This document shows positions 24,495 through 32,948 of a stretch of DNA of 54,205 bases, piece by piece. The notes beneath the pieces are model-generated. The model worked only from the letters and a program-made list of their open reading frames with translations. It ran no database searches and was not told where the DNA came from. The position numbers were made by a program, and so were the translations under genes. The stretch comes from an uncultured Collinsella sp. (GTDB lineage: Bacteria; Actinomycetota; Coriobacteriia; Coriobacteriales; Coriobacteriaceae): positions 1 to 54,205 of the forward strand of contig CABUKS010000016.1 in NCBI GenBank assembly GCA_902492235.1. The letters run 5' to 3'. Within the stretch, counting starts at the first letter, position 1; each line of letters starts with the position of its first letter.

Positions 24495-26948
24495 ATGCGC
24501 GTTTCTTACGACTGGCTCAAGACCATGATCGATATTCCGGAGGATCCCAAGACCCTTTCGGACGAATATATCCGTACCGGCACCGAGGTCGAGGCGATCG
24601 ACACCGTGGGCGAGTCCTTCGACCACGTGGTGACCGCCAAGGTGCTCACCAAGACCCCGCACCCCGATAGCGACCACATGTATGTGTGCTCGGTCGACGT
24701 GGGTGACAAGAACCTCGACGCCGACGGCAATCCCGCTCCGCTGCAGATCGTCTGCGGCGCGCAGAACTTCGAGGCCGGCGACCACATCGTCACGGCCATG
24801 ATCGGCGCTGTCCTGCCCGGCGACGTCAAGATCAAGAAGAGCAAGCTTCGCGGCGTCGTGTCCATGGGCATGAACTGCTCTGCGCGCGAGCTCGGCCTGG
24901 GCGGCGACCACTCCGGCATCATGATCCTGCCCGAGGATACGCCCTGCGGCATGCCGTTTGCCGAGTACGTGGGCTCGAGCGACACCGTGCTCGACTGCGA
25001 GATCACGCCCAACCGCCCCGACTGCCTGTCCATGATCGGCATGGCCCGCGAGACCGGCGCCATCTTCGATCGCGATTTCCACGTTGAGCTGCCCGCTATC
25101 AAGGCGGAGACCGGCCGCGCGACCGACGACGAGCTTTCCGTCGAGATTGCCGACGAGGGCCTGTGCGACCGCTACGTCGCTCGCATCGTGCGCAACGTGA
25201 AGGTCGGCCCGTCGCCCGACTGGATGGTCAAGCGCCTTAACGCCCTGGGCGTGCGCCCGCACAACAATATCGTCGACATCACCAACTATGTGATGATGCT
25301 CACCGGTCAGCCGCTGCACGCCTTTGACCTGGACACCTTTGCCGAGCGCGATGGCCACCGTCGCGTGGTGGTTCGCGCCGCCCAGCAGGACGAGAAGTTC
25401 ACGACGCTCGACGGCGAGGAGCGTGTGCTCGATGCCGGCATGGGCCTCATCACCGACGGCGAGCGCCCTGTGGCGTTGGCCGGCGTTATGGGCGGCATGG
25501 ATTCCGAGATCGAGGACGATACCGTCGATGTGATGGTCGAGAGCGCCTGCTTCAACGCCGGTCGCACCTCGCACACCAGCCGCGATCTGTCGCTGATCTC
25601 CGACGCCTCCATTCGCTTTGAGCGCCAGGTTGACGAGACCGGCTGCGTGGATGTTGCCAACATTGCCTGCGCGCTGATTGAGGAGATCGCCGGCGGCGAG
25701 GTCGCCCCCGGCTATGTGGACGTGTTCCCCGCGCCCAAGACCATCGACAGCATCAAGCTGCGCCTGGCCCGCGTGCACGCCATCTGCGGTGCCGACATCG
25801 AGTCCGACTTTATCGAGCGCTCGCTCACCCGCCTGGGCTGCACCGTCGAGCGCGACGGCGAAGACTTTATGGTTACCCCGCCGAGCTTCCGCCCCGACCT
25901 GCCGCGCGAGATTGACCTGATCGAGGAGGTCCTGCGCCTGTGGGGCATGGGCCGCGTGACGGCGACCATCCCGGCTGCCAAGAACCACATTGGCGGCCTG
26001 ACCCGCGAGCAGAAGCTCACCCGTAAGGTCGGCGAGATCCTGCGCGCCTGCGGCCTCAACGAGACCACGACTTTCGGCTTTGCCGCCCCGGGTGACCTGG
26101 AGAAGATCGGTATGTCCACCGAGGGCCGCGGCTGCCCCGTGGTGCTCATGAACCCGCTGGTAGCCGAGCAGACCGAGATGCGTCGTTCGCTGCTGCCGGG
26201 CTTGCTGCAGTCCGTGGCCTACAACGAGGCGCACGGTACGCCCAACGTGCATCTGTACGAGGTCGGCAGCCTGTTCCACGGTCGCGAGAACGCCAGCCTG
26301 CCCAAGGAGACCAAGTCCGTCGCGGGCGTGCTCTCGGGCCAGTGGAGCGAGCGGTCTTGGAACATGAAGTACCGTAAGCTGCGTTTCTTCTTTGGCAAGG
26401 GCATCGTCGAGGAGCTGCTCGCCCAGCTGCGCATCGAGAAGGTTCGCTTCCGTCCCGTCGAGGGCGAGGGCTATGCCTTCCTGCAGCCGGGTCGTGCGGC
26501 CGAGGTTCTGTCCGGCGGCACCGTGCTGGGCTGGGTCGGCGAGATCCACCCCGAGGCGCGCGAGGCTATGGGCATCGACGAGGTCGTCGTTGCCTTTGAG
26601 CTCGACCTGGACAAGCTGATCAAGGGCGCCCGCAATCAGGAGAACTACCGCGAGTTCTCGCAGTACCCGGCCGTTGAGCACGACCTTGCCATTGTGGTCG
26701 ACAACGCTGTGACCTGCGAGGATCTTGAGCGCCGTATTACCAGCGCCGGCGGTAAGCTGCTCGAGGGCGTGCGCCTGTTCGACGTCTACCGCGATCCCAT
26801 CCGCATCGGAGCGGGCAAGAAGTCCATGGCCTTTGCGCTTACGTATCGCTCCGACGACCACACGCTCACCAGCGAAGAGGTCGAAAAGGCGCACCAGAAG
26901 ATCGTCACCAAGGTGTGCAAGGGCGTAAACGGCGAGGTCCGCGGCTAG
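24495..26948 (+). CDS. pheT: phenylalanine--tRNA ligase beta subunit
   Basis: An 817-aa subunit that partners PheS. The N-terminal tRNA-binding OB domain (about 40-160) includes HPDSDHMYVCSVDVG and CGAQNF. The B3/B4 editing region includes TPNRPDCLSMIGMARE and NIVDITNYVMMLTGQPLHAFD. The B5 domain (about 410-480) and a catalytic-like core follow. The C-terminal ferredoxin-fold anticodon domain carries QYPAVEHDLAIVVD and FDVYRDPIRIGAGKKSMAFALTYR. The ATG at 24495 has GAAAGGAG upstream. The sequence shows no disruptions. Confidence 0.97.
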   Translation: MRVSYDWLKTMIDIPEDPKTLSDEYIRTGTEVEAIDTVGESFDHVVTAKVLTKTPHPDSDHMYVCSVDVGDKNLDADGNPAPLQIVCGAQNFEAGDHIVTAMIGAVLPGDVKIKKSKLRGVVSMGMNCSARELGLGGDHSGIMILPEDTPCGMPFAEYVGSSDTVLDCEITPNRPDCLSMIGMARETGAIFDRDFHVELPAIKAETGRATDDELSVEIADEGLCDRYVARIVRNVKVGPSPDWMVKRLNALGVRPHNNIVDITNYVMMLTGQPLHAFDLDTFAERDGHRRVVVRAAQQDEKFTTLDGEERVLDAGMGLITDGERPVALAGVMGGMDSEIEDDTVDVMVESACFNAGRTSHTSRDLSLISDASIRFERQVDETGCVDVANIACALIEEIAGGEVAPGYVDVFPAPKTIDSIKLRLARVHAICGADIESDFIERSLTRLGCTVERDGEDFMVTPPSFRPDLPREIDLIEEVLRLWGMGRVTATIPAAKNHIGGLTREQKLTRKVGEILRACGLNETTTFGFAAPGDLEKIGMSTEGRGCPVVLMNPLVAEQTEMRRSLLPGLLQSVAYNEAHGTPNVHLYEVGSLFHGRENASLPKETKSVAGVLSGQWSERSWNMKYRKLRFFFGKGIVEELLAQLRIEKVRFRPVEGEGYAFLQPGRAAEVLSGGTVLGWVGEIHPEAREAMGIDEVVVAFELDLDKLIKGARNQENYREFSQYPAVEHDLAIVVDNAVTCEDLERRITSAGGKLLEGVRLFDVYRDPIRIGAGKKSMAFALTYRSDDHTLTSEEVEKAHQKIVTKVCKGVNGEVRG

Positions 26949-27058
26949 GATTTGTGCTGGGAGCACAGGACCCCTCGGCAGTTGCTGTGGGGCCCTGCGT
27001 GACCGCGGTGTTCGGAAAAGGCGCCGTTGAACCTGCATATATGACACGCGCATTACAT

Positions 27059-27094
27059 AACGGCGTGCTGCTTTGTCGGCAGCGCGCCGTTTTG
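27059..27094 (+). terminator. pheT terminator
   Basis: AACGGCGTGCTGC (27059-27071) pairs with GCAGCGCGCCGTT (27079-27091), with one mismatch, and is followed by TTT. Its right half overlaps the promoter of the next operon. Confidence 0.65.
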
Positions 27095-27101
27095 CTATGA
27101 T
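27073..27101 (+). promoter_or_regulatory. promoter of the nickel/cobalt ECF operon
   Basis: TTGTCG (27073-27078) and TATGAT (27096-27101) are exactly 17 bp apart. The start point would fall near 27108, just before the NikR-like palindrome. Confidence 0.6.
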
Positions 27102-27111
27102 AGCCCGCGGC

Positions 27112-27139
27112 GTGTTACGAGTCTGACAATACGTAACAC
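27112..27139. promoter_or_regulatory. NikR-type operator
   Basis: A perfect inverted repeat, GTGTTAC at 27112-27118 and GTAACAC at 27133-27139, is separated by 14 bp. This arrangement equals the GTGTTAC-N14-GTAACAC operator described for a non-enterobacterial NikR group (Geobacter type). It lies just downstream of the predicted -10 box, which suits repression by nickel-loaded NikR. The nikR gene is not in this window. Confidence 0.7.
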
Positions 27140-27196
27140 TGGCAAGGTAATTCAGGCGGCGTTGCAATTCCGTGCGCCGACAACAGGGAGGCGTAC

Positions 27197-28282
27197 ATGC
27201 ACATTCCAGATAACTATCTGTCCCCGCAAACCGATGCCGTCATCGCAGTGGCGATGGTGCCCGTTTGGGTTCACTGCATCAAGAAGGTGCGCGCCACGCT
27301 CGATCGCGAGCACATGGCTTTTCTGGGCATCTGCGCCGCATTCTCCTTTTTGCTCATGATGTTTAACGTTCCCCTGCCTGGCGGCACCACGGGCCACGCC
27401 GTTGGCGGCTCACTCATCGCGCTGCTGCTGGGCCCCGAGGCCGCAGCCATCGCGGTTTCGGTCGCACTGGCGCTGCAGGCGCTGCTGTTTGGCGACGGCG
27501 GCATCCTGTCCTTTGGAGCCAACTGCTTTAACATGGCATTTGTGCTGCCGTTTGTGGCAGCCATCGTGTTCCGTGCGCTCAACGGCCGCCTGCACGACAA
27601 GAGCTGGGGTACCGCGGTCTCCGCTGCGGTGAGTGGCTGGGTCGGCCTGTGCTTGGCGGCCCTGTGCGCGGCGATCGAGTTCGGTATTCAGCCGATGCTC
27701 TTCACCAACGCTTCGGGTGCTCCGCTGTACTGCCCCTTCCCGCTGTCCGTGGCTATTCCGGCCATGTTGATCCCGCATATGCTGGTTGCCGGTGTGGTCG
27801 AGGGCGTGGCGACGGCCGCCATCTACGGTTTCATTAAGAAGACGGCGCCGAGCATTATCGTCGGCCCCGAGGCCGTCGATGGCCAGCTTGCTGCTGAGGG
27901 CGCAGCCGCCAAGAAGACCTCGCTGGTCCCCACGCTCATCCTGGTCGCCGTGCTTGTCGTGGCCACGCCGCTGGGCCTGCTGGCCACGGGTGACGCCTGG
28001 GGCGAGTGGGACGCCGAGGGCGCCGCGACTGCCGTTCAGGAGGCTGGCGACGACAGCCTGCAGGCTTCGGTCGGCCTCGATACCCCGACCTTTGCCGACG
28101 CACTGCCCACGGGCGATTATCTGCAGGCCTATTCCGAGGAGCAGGGTCTTGGCTTTGCCGGTCAGGCTGCCATGTATATCCTGTCCGGCGTGATTGGCGT
28201 GGCGGTGCTTACCATCGCATTCCGTCTGATCTCGCTGACGGTTAAGGAAAGCGGTGCTCATGGCAATAGCCGAGCTGCCTAG
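27197..28282 (+). CDS. ECF transporter substrate-binding component NikMN/CbiM
   Basis: A 361-aa membrane protein that captures Ni2+ or Co2+ for an energy-coupling-factor transporter. The mature N-terminus MHIPDNYLSP supplies the conserved His2 metal ligand of the CbiM/NikM family. About six membrane helices follow (1-215). After a linker, a further helix and the segment TPLGLLATGDAWGEWD mark a fused NikN/PDGLE-type domain, ending in one more helix. This NikMN fusion plus the NikR-like operator points to nickel, though cobalt is possible. GGGAGG precedes the ATG. The next gene overlaps the stop by 23 bp. Confidence 0.87.
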   Translation: MHIPDNYLSPQTDAVIAVAMVPVWVHCIKKVRATLDREHMAFLGICAAFSFLLMMFNVPLPGGTTGHAVGGSLIALLLGPEAAAIAVSVALALQALLFGDGGILSFGANCFNMAFVLPFVAAIVFRALNGRLHDKSWGTAVSAAVSGWVGLCLAALCAAIEFGIQPMLFTNASGAPLYCPFPLSVAIPAMLIPHMLVAGVVEGVATAAIYGFIKKTAPSIIVGPEAVDGQLAAEGAAAKKTSLVPTLILVAVLVVATPLGLLATGDAWGEWDAEGAATAVQEAGDDSLQASVGLDTPTFADALPTGDYLQAYSEEQGLGFAGQAAMYILSGVIGVAVLTIAFRLISLTVKESGAHGNSRAA

Positions 28283-29096
28283 CTGGCTTGCGGTCGAGCA
28301 GCGTTACGAGCCCGTGGGGGCTCGGCATCGCGTGATGCAAAAGAATGTCCTGCACCTGGCGAGCTTGCTTGAGCGGGTTCGCCTGGGTGGGGGCGCGCAC
28401 GAGGGCGGGTCGATGGTCGACCGCGCCCTTTCTTGCGTTTCGGCTCCGGTGCGCCTGGTGGGGATGTTCGTCTGCGTCCTGTGCGTGTGTCTGACACAGA
28501 GCCCGCTGTACCTCATGTTGATGGCGGCTATTGCGCTGGTGCTCGTTGCCGTGCGCCCCGTACGCGGGCTGCGCGCGACCTTTGTGCCGGCGCTTGGCGC
28601 CGCGGGGCTCGCCGTGGTTTTGGCGCTGCCTGCCCTGCTGCTGGGCGCTTCCGCTACGGGCGCCATGCTCAAAATTGCGCTTAAGACGTTCATTAACGTG
28701 TCGCTCGTGCTGGGCGTTTCGTGGACGCTCACCTGGAGCTGCATGTCGGCGGCGCTCAAGATGCTGCATCTACCCGACGAGGTCATCTTTACGTTTGATA
28801 TGGCGCTCAAGCACATTGAGGTGCTGGGTCGCACGGCGCACAATCTGTGCGAATCGGTCATGCTGCGCAGCGTTGGCCGTGCGCCTGAGGGATTTTCGCG
28901 TACCGATTCGATCGCGGGTATCATGGGCATGACCTTTATCAAGGCGATGGAATGCAGCCGCGCGATGGACGAGGCCATGCTCTGCCGCGGCTTTGCCGGC
29001 GCGTATCCGGCTCCCGCGCGGAGCGGCTTTGGCTGGCGCGATGCGGTCTATGCGGCCGGCGTGGCGCTGCTGGCAGTGTTGTGCGCCGTGCTGTAG
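28260..29096 (+). CDS. ECF transporter transmembrane component (NikQ/CbiQ, EcfT)
   Basis: A 278-aa integral membrane protein that links the metal-binding NikM part to the ATPase. It has about five hydrophobic stretches (for example LVGMFVCVLCVCLTQSPLYL, LGAAGLAVVLALPALLLGA). The EcfT coupling motifs appear as two Ala-Arg-Gly-like helices, here around ESVMLRSVGRAP and SRAMDEAMLCRGFAG. The ATG at 28260 lies about 9 bp after AAGGAAAG; a GTG two codons earlier is too close to that site. It overlaps nikMN by 23 bp, indicating translational coupling. Confidence 0.85.
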   Translation: MAIAELPSWLAVEQRYEPVGARHRVMQKNVLHLASLLERVRLGGGAHEGGSMVDRALSCVSAPVRLVGMFVCVLCVCLTQSPLYLMLMAAIALVLVAVRPVRGLRATFVPALGAAGLAVVLALPALLLGASATGAMLKIALKTFINVSLVLGVSWTLTWSCMSAALKMLHLPDEVIFTFDMALKHIEVLGRTAHNLCESVMLRSVGRAPEGFSRTDSIAGIMGMTFIKAMECSRAMDEAMLCRGFAGAYPAPARSGFGWRDAVYAAGVALLAVLCAVL

Positions 29097-29142
29097 GCGC
29101 TGCTGGTTCTGGCTGGAGATGCAAATAGGGAAGGGCGACGTT

Positions 29143-29913
29143 TTGACGATCGATATGAATAGTGCGGCGGGCGCGAACGGTGTGGGCGGCGCCGAGGACA
29201 CGCCGCTTATTGAGTTGCGCGACGTGGTGTTTTCCTATACGGGTCATACGGTTGTCGATGGTGTGTCGCTGCAGGTCGATCGTGGTGAACTCGTTGCCCT
29301 GCTCGGTCCCAACGGCTGCGGTAAGACGACGATTATGCGCCTTATTAACGGCCTTGAACTCGCGAACGCAGGGGCATACCTGTTTGACGGACGCGTGGTC
29401 GATGCGGCGTATCTGAAGGATTCTGCTGCTGCTCAGAAGTTCCACCAGCGCGTGGGCTTCGTGTTCCAAAACGCCGATGCCCAGCTGTTCTGCGCCACGG
29501 TGGGTGAGGAAGTTGCTTTTGGTCCCGCGCAGATGGGGCTGCCGGCAGACGAGCTCGACCGTCGCGTGCACGATGCCATGGAACTGTTTCAAGTTGCCGA
29601 CCTGGTAGATGCCTCGCCCTATCAGCTTTCGGGTGGGCAAAAGAAGCGTGTGGCGCTGGCGGCAGTCGTATCGATGAACCCCGATATCTTGGTTCTCGAC
29701 GAACCTACTAATGGGCTCGACGAGGATTCATGCGACATCGTGGTCAACTTCTTGCTGGCCTACGTCGCGGCGGGTAAGACGGTCTTGATGAGCACACATC
29801 ACCAGGATTTGGTGCGACGCCTGGGTGCCCGTGCAATCTATATCGATCGATATCACCATGTGGTCGAGGCGCCTTCGCCGTCGTATGGAACCGAAAGCGG
29901 TGCTACGGACTAG
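29143..29913 (+). CDS. ECF transporter ATP-binding protein (NikO/CbiO)
   Basis: A 256-aa ABC ATPase that energises Ni/Co import. Walker A is GPNGCGKTT, the Q-loop is FVFQNADAQLF, the signature is LSGGQKKR, Walker B is ILVLDEPTNGLD and the H-loop is STHH. A TTG start at 29143 is proposed because AGGGAAGGG (29127-29135) is then 7 bp away. An in-frame ATG at 29119 would have its ribosome site almost adjacent, and the ATG at 29155 would be too far. It is the last gene of the nik operon. A short GC hairpin with TTT (29934-29952) may terminate it. Confidence 0.88.
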   Translation: MTIDMNSAAGANGVGGAEDTPLIELRDVVFSYTGHTVVDGVSLQVDRGELVALLGPNGCGKTTIMRLINGLELANAGAYLFDGRVVDAAYLKDSAAAQKFHQRVGFVFQNADAQLFCATVGEEVAFGPAQMGLPADELDRRVHDAMELFQVADLVDASPYQLSGGQKKRVALAAVVSMNPDILVLDEPTNGLDEDSCDIVVNFLLAYVAAGKTVLMSTHHQDLVRRLGARAIYIDRYHHVVEAPSPSYGTESGATD

Positions 29914-29993
29914 TTGCTGCGTAGAGCGTGCGTAGCCGCCCGCGCGGCTTTGCCGTGATGGTATAGTTATCCAGGTTTTTTATGGGGGTGGCT

Positions 29994-30842
29994 ATGCCAA
30001 GCTGGAACATTCATATCGCTCAGACGGAGCGTTTGCTGGAGCGCACCGGTGCGCTTGCCAAGAGCGTGCGCGACTGCAATGCCTTTTTGTTTGGCTGCGT
30101 GGTTCCGGATATTTTCGTGGGCTATATGGTCCCTGGCATCGCCGATCCCATCCCGTACCGCATTACGCACTTTGCCAAGCCCGAGCCTATCCCTAAGCCG
30201 CGCGAGCACGAGTTCTGGGATACCTATGTGGCGCCGCTGCTCAAAGGGGCGCCTGTTGGTACGCCGGCTGCCGCGACCTCGATTGTCGAGGAGCGCGAGC
30301 GACTCAATCGGGTACATTATCCCCAACGCTACAAGGATGCCGAGCCGGTTGCCGGTCCCGGTGCTAGCGAGCTTTCGCTCGCGCCCGATGACGTGGCGCA
30401 GTCGCTGCTCGATCTGACGCTGGGCGTTTGGTCTCACCTCGTGGCCGATACCGTGTGGAATACGCGCGTGAATCAGTACCTGGAGGCGCACGGCGGCAAG
30501 CCGTGCGAGGAATTCCGCATTAAAAAGCAAGGCGACTTTGACTGGTTTGGCAAGACGCTCGGGATCGTTTCGATTCCGCGCGCGACCGATCGCCTGTATA
30601 CTGCGGCGACGCGTTTTGGTCAGTATCCCATCCATAAGGAGTATGTGCTCAAGACCATTGGCGTTATGCACGAGATTGTACGCGAAAACCCCGGCGAGCC
30701 CGACCATCCGCCATACCGCCTGCTGACCGAGGAATTCTTCGACGCAACGTTTACCGAGGTCATCGAGCTGACCGAGGCGGGTTTTGCGGCTCGCGTTGCC
30801 GCTTCTGGCGTCCCCGCAGTCCCCCTGATCGCTAGCTGCTAG
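29994..30842 (+). CDS. zinc-dependent phospholipase C-like protein
   Basis: A 282-aa protein resembling the zinc-dependent phospholipase C/nuclease P1-like group. The N-terminus MPSWNIHIAQTERLLER gives a conserved His close to the start, GCVVPDIFVGYM carries a conserved Asp, and GVWSHLVADTVWN gives the HxxxD metal pair. The protein has no clear signal peptide, so a cytosolic hydrolase is more likely than a toxin. The ATG at 29994 is preferred because GGGGGTGG lies just upstream. An ATG at 29982 is possible. A TATAGT-like -10 box lies about 30 bp upstream. The substrate is unknown. Confidence 0.68.
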   Translation: MPSWNIHIAQTERLLERTGALAKSVRDCNAFLFGCVVPDIFVGYMVPGIADPIPYRITHFAKPEPIPKPREHEFWDTYVAPLLKGAPVGTPAAATSIVEERERLNRVHYPQRYKDAEPVAGPGASELSLAPDDVAQSLLDLTLGVWSHLVADTVWNTRVNQYLEAHGGKPCEEFRIKKQGDFDWFGKTLGIVSIPRATDRLYTAATRFGQYPIHKEYVLKTIGVMHEIVRENPGEPDHPPYRLLTEEFFDATFTEVIELTEAGFAARVAASGVPAVPLIASC

Positions 30843-30960
30843 CCGGCCGGCTTGACGGCGAACAGTTCACCCCAATTGACCAACAACTCCCGTCGCAGGG
30901 CGTCTTCGGTGGTGCGCTCGGCATCGGAGAGGCTTGCGATTGAACGCAAATCGATGAAGC
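30842..30960 (-). pseudogene. possible gene remnant beside the pyk terminator
   Basis: The minus-strand frame reads FFICRFIDLRSIASLSDAER, then TTEDALRRELLVNWGELFAV. This looks like a real protein C-terminus, but its only upstream start would lie inside the terminator hairpin and there is no ribosome site. It may be the tail of a lost gene, or chance. Confidence 0.25.
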
Positions 30961-30980
30961 GGCATATGAAGAAGGTCTTA

Positions 30981-31019
30981 AAAAAGGGCCCGGAAGGCAA
31001 TGCCTTCCGGGCCCTTTGC
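30981..31019. terminator. intrinsic terminator of pyk
   Basis: AAAGGGCCCGGAAGGCA (30983-30999) pairs perfectly with TGCCTTCCGGGCCCTTT (31001-31017). The minus-strand side continues into T-rich sequence. It lies 29 bp after the pyruvate kinase stop. Confidence 0.8.
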
Positions 31020-31045
31020 AATGCAAATCTGCTTGCAAGTACGAT

Positions 31046-32506
31046 TTAGCGCACCTGAGCGACGTAAGCGACGTTGGTCGAGGAGACCTTATCCTCGAGC
31101 TGGACGCTCATGCGGGGATCGCCGGCGGTAGCGACGGTCAGATCGCCGGCCTCGACGTAGCCGAGCTCCTTAGCGGTCTCGATCGCCTTGACGATCGTGC
31201 CGTTGACGGTGCCCTGGGTAATCTCGGCCTGGTGCGGGATAACGCCCCAGTACATGATCATCTGCTGGACGGCCCACTCGTGGCGGGAGAACGCGCAGAT
31301 CGGCATGTTGGGACGGAAGTGCGAGATCAGGCGGGCGGTACGACCGGTGGTCGTCGGCACGGTGATGCACTTGGCGCCAACGGTGGTGGCCATGTTCACA
31401 GCGGACATTCCCACAACGTTGTTGACGACGCGGGTGCCGTGAGCGTCGGCCGGAACCTCGAGCGGAGCGTGGGCCGGGAGGTACTTCTCGGTCTCGAGAG
31501 CAATGCTGGCCTGCATCTTAACGGCCTCGACCGGGTACTTACCGGCAGCGGACTCGCCAGAGAGCATAACGGCGTCGGTGCCGTCGTAGATGGCGTTGGC
31601 AACGTCGGCAACCTCGGCGCGCGTCGGGCGCGGGTTCTGCTGCATGGAGTCGAGCATCTGCGTAGCGGTGATAACGGGCTTGTAGGCCGCGTTGCACTTG
31701 GCGATGATCTCCTTCTGGATGTGGGGAACGAGCTCGGGCTTGATCTCGATGCCCAGGTCGCCACGGGCGACCATGATGCCGTCGGAAGCCTCGAGGATCT
31801 CGTCGAAGTTCTCGACGCCCAGGGCGCACTCGATCTTCGGGAAGATTGTCACGTGCTCGCTACCGTTCTCGCGGCAAAGCTTGCGAATGCCGCGGACGGA
31901 CTCGCCGTCACGGATGAAGGAAGCGGCGATGTAGTCGATGTTCTCGGTCAGGCCAAAGAGGATGTCCTGACGATCGCGCTCGGTGATAGCGGGCAGCGAG
32001 ATGTTGACGTTGGGCATGTTGACGCCCTTGCGCTCGCCGATCAGGCCGTCGTTCTTAACGACGCAGGTCATGTCCTGGCCGTCGACGGACTCGACCTCGA
32101 GGGCAACCAGACCGTCATCGATCAGGATGAGGGAGCCCTTCTCGACCTCGGAGGGCAGAGCCAGGTAGTCGAGGGAGATGTGCTCAGAGGTGCCGTGGAA
32201 ATCCTCGGACGTGGGCTGAGCAGTAACGACGATCTTATCGCCGGTCTTGACGGCAACCTTCTTGCCATCGACCAGAAGGCCGGTGCGGACCTCGGGGCCC
32301 TTGGTGTCGAGCAGGATGCCGACGGGCAGACCGAGCTCCTTGGAAATACGACGGACGCGCTCGATGCGACCGTGGTGCTCGTCGTAGGATCCGTGCGAGA
32401 AGTTAAAACGGGCGACGTTCATGCCCGCCTTGATCATCTCACGGATGGTCTCGTCGCTATCGCAGGCGGGACCCATGGTGCATACAATCTTAGTGCGCTT
32501 GTACAT
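31046..32506 (-). CDS. pyk: pyruvate kinase
   Basis: The last step of glycolysis, converting phosphoenolpyruvate and ADP to pyruvate and ATP. The 486-aa protein begins with the A-domain TKIVCTMGPA and NVARFNFSHG. The B domain starts near LDTKGPEVRTG. The catalytic and metal site includes KIECALGVENFDEIL and MVARGDLGIEI, then NAAYKPVITATQMLDSM. The regulatory C domain runs from about 350 (TTGRTARLISHFRPN). It lacks the extra C-terminal domain seen in Bacillus. GGAGGT precedes the ATG. A partial ladder of AT-rich sequence upstream holds its promoter. Confidence 0.97.
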   Translation of the reverse strand: MYKRTKIVCTMGPACDSDETIREMIKAGMNVARFNFSHGSYDEHHGRIERVRRISKELGLPVGILLDTKGPEVRTGLLVDGKKVAVKTGDKIVVTAQPTSEDFHGTSEHISLDYLALPSEVEKGSLILIDDGLVALEVESVDGQDMTCVVKNDGLIGERKGVNMPNVNISLPAITERDRQDILFGLTENIDYIAASFIRDGESVRGIRKLCRENGSEHVTIFPKIECALGVENFDEILEASDGIMVARGDLGIEIKPELVPHIQKEIIAKCNAAYKPVITATQMLDSMQQNPRPTRAEVADVANAIYDGTDAVMLSGESAAGKYPVEAVKMQASIALETEKYLPAHAPLEVPADAHGTRVVNNVVGMSAVNMATTVGAKCITVPTTTGRTARLISHFRPNMPICAFSRHEWAVQQMIMYWGVIPHQAEITQGTVNGTIVKAIETAKELGYVEAGDLTVATAGDPRMSVQLEDKVSSTNVAYVAQVR

Positions 32507-32820
32507 TCAGACCTCCATCTGACATCGTCTTGCGCTGATAGATAAACCATAAGAAATAAAACTGAGATGATTATAACGAAATGACGACCGAACACCCCCA
32601 AAAATCGACCGTATGCCGAATTAGAAGTTCATTTTTTGCGGTAAAAACGGTATATGAAAAAACTTTATCAACCGTTCTGACCGCTGCTATCTGGGCGATA
32701 TTTCAGTTTGACGATGCGCCGAAGAAAAAACGTTTTATCAATGTTGAGCATCACACGGTCTGCATCGTTGCACTCGAGCCGTGTTTCCAATTGGAATGTT
32801 TTGGCTAGACGCGCCGCTTT
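32507..32820. other. AT-rich intergenic region between pyk and the ATPase leader
   Basis: There is no convincing gene; a 75-codon open frame at 32581 lacks a ribosome site. Two related direct copies are visible: GAAAAAACTTTATCAACCGT (32656-32675) and GAAAAAACGTTTTATCAATG (32724-32743). They may be regulator sites for the divergent promoters of pyk and the ATPase. Confidence 0.45.
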
Positions 32821-32948
32821 GGGGTACCATAGCCCCACTATCAACTGCCGCTCAGCACGGCAGCCTTGATGAGCCCTTGCCCTTCTCCTGGGAATTATGA
32901 TCGGGCATCAATCTGCTGAGTGGCCCGAATCCCAGGAGGGGACTCTAT
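32821..32948 (+). ncRNA. predicted structured leader with kissing loops upstream of the ATPase gene
   Basis: Hairpin 1 is CTGCCG (32845-32850) with CGGCAG (32858-32863) and loop CTCAGCA. Hairpin 2 is TCCTGGGA (32886-32893) with TCCCAGGA (32930-32937), enclosing TCGGGC (32901-32906) with GCCCGA (32923-32928). The loop of hairpin 2 contains TGCTGAG (32914-32920), the exact complement of loop 1. The right arm of hairpin 2 overlaps the ribosome-binding site AGGAGGGG (32934-32941), so folding would block translation. An upstream GGGG/CCCC hairpin lies at 32821-32836. No known riboswitch class is recognised. Confidence 0.6.

Noticed and set aside
24378..27167. 929-codon open frame on the minus strand opposite pheT
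   Set aside because: It mirrors pheT, which has unmistakable domains. Long antisense frames are expected at this GC content.
27095..27196. cobalamin or NiCo riboswitch before nikMN
   Set aside because: There is no B12 box and no clear four-way junction. The palindrome is better explained as a NikR operator.
32581..32808. 75-codon open frame between pyk and the ATPase gene
   Set aside because: It has no ribosome-binding site and AT-rich non-coding character, and it contains direct repeats.
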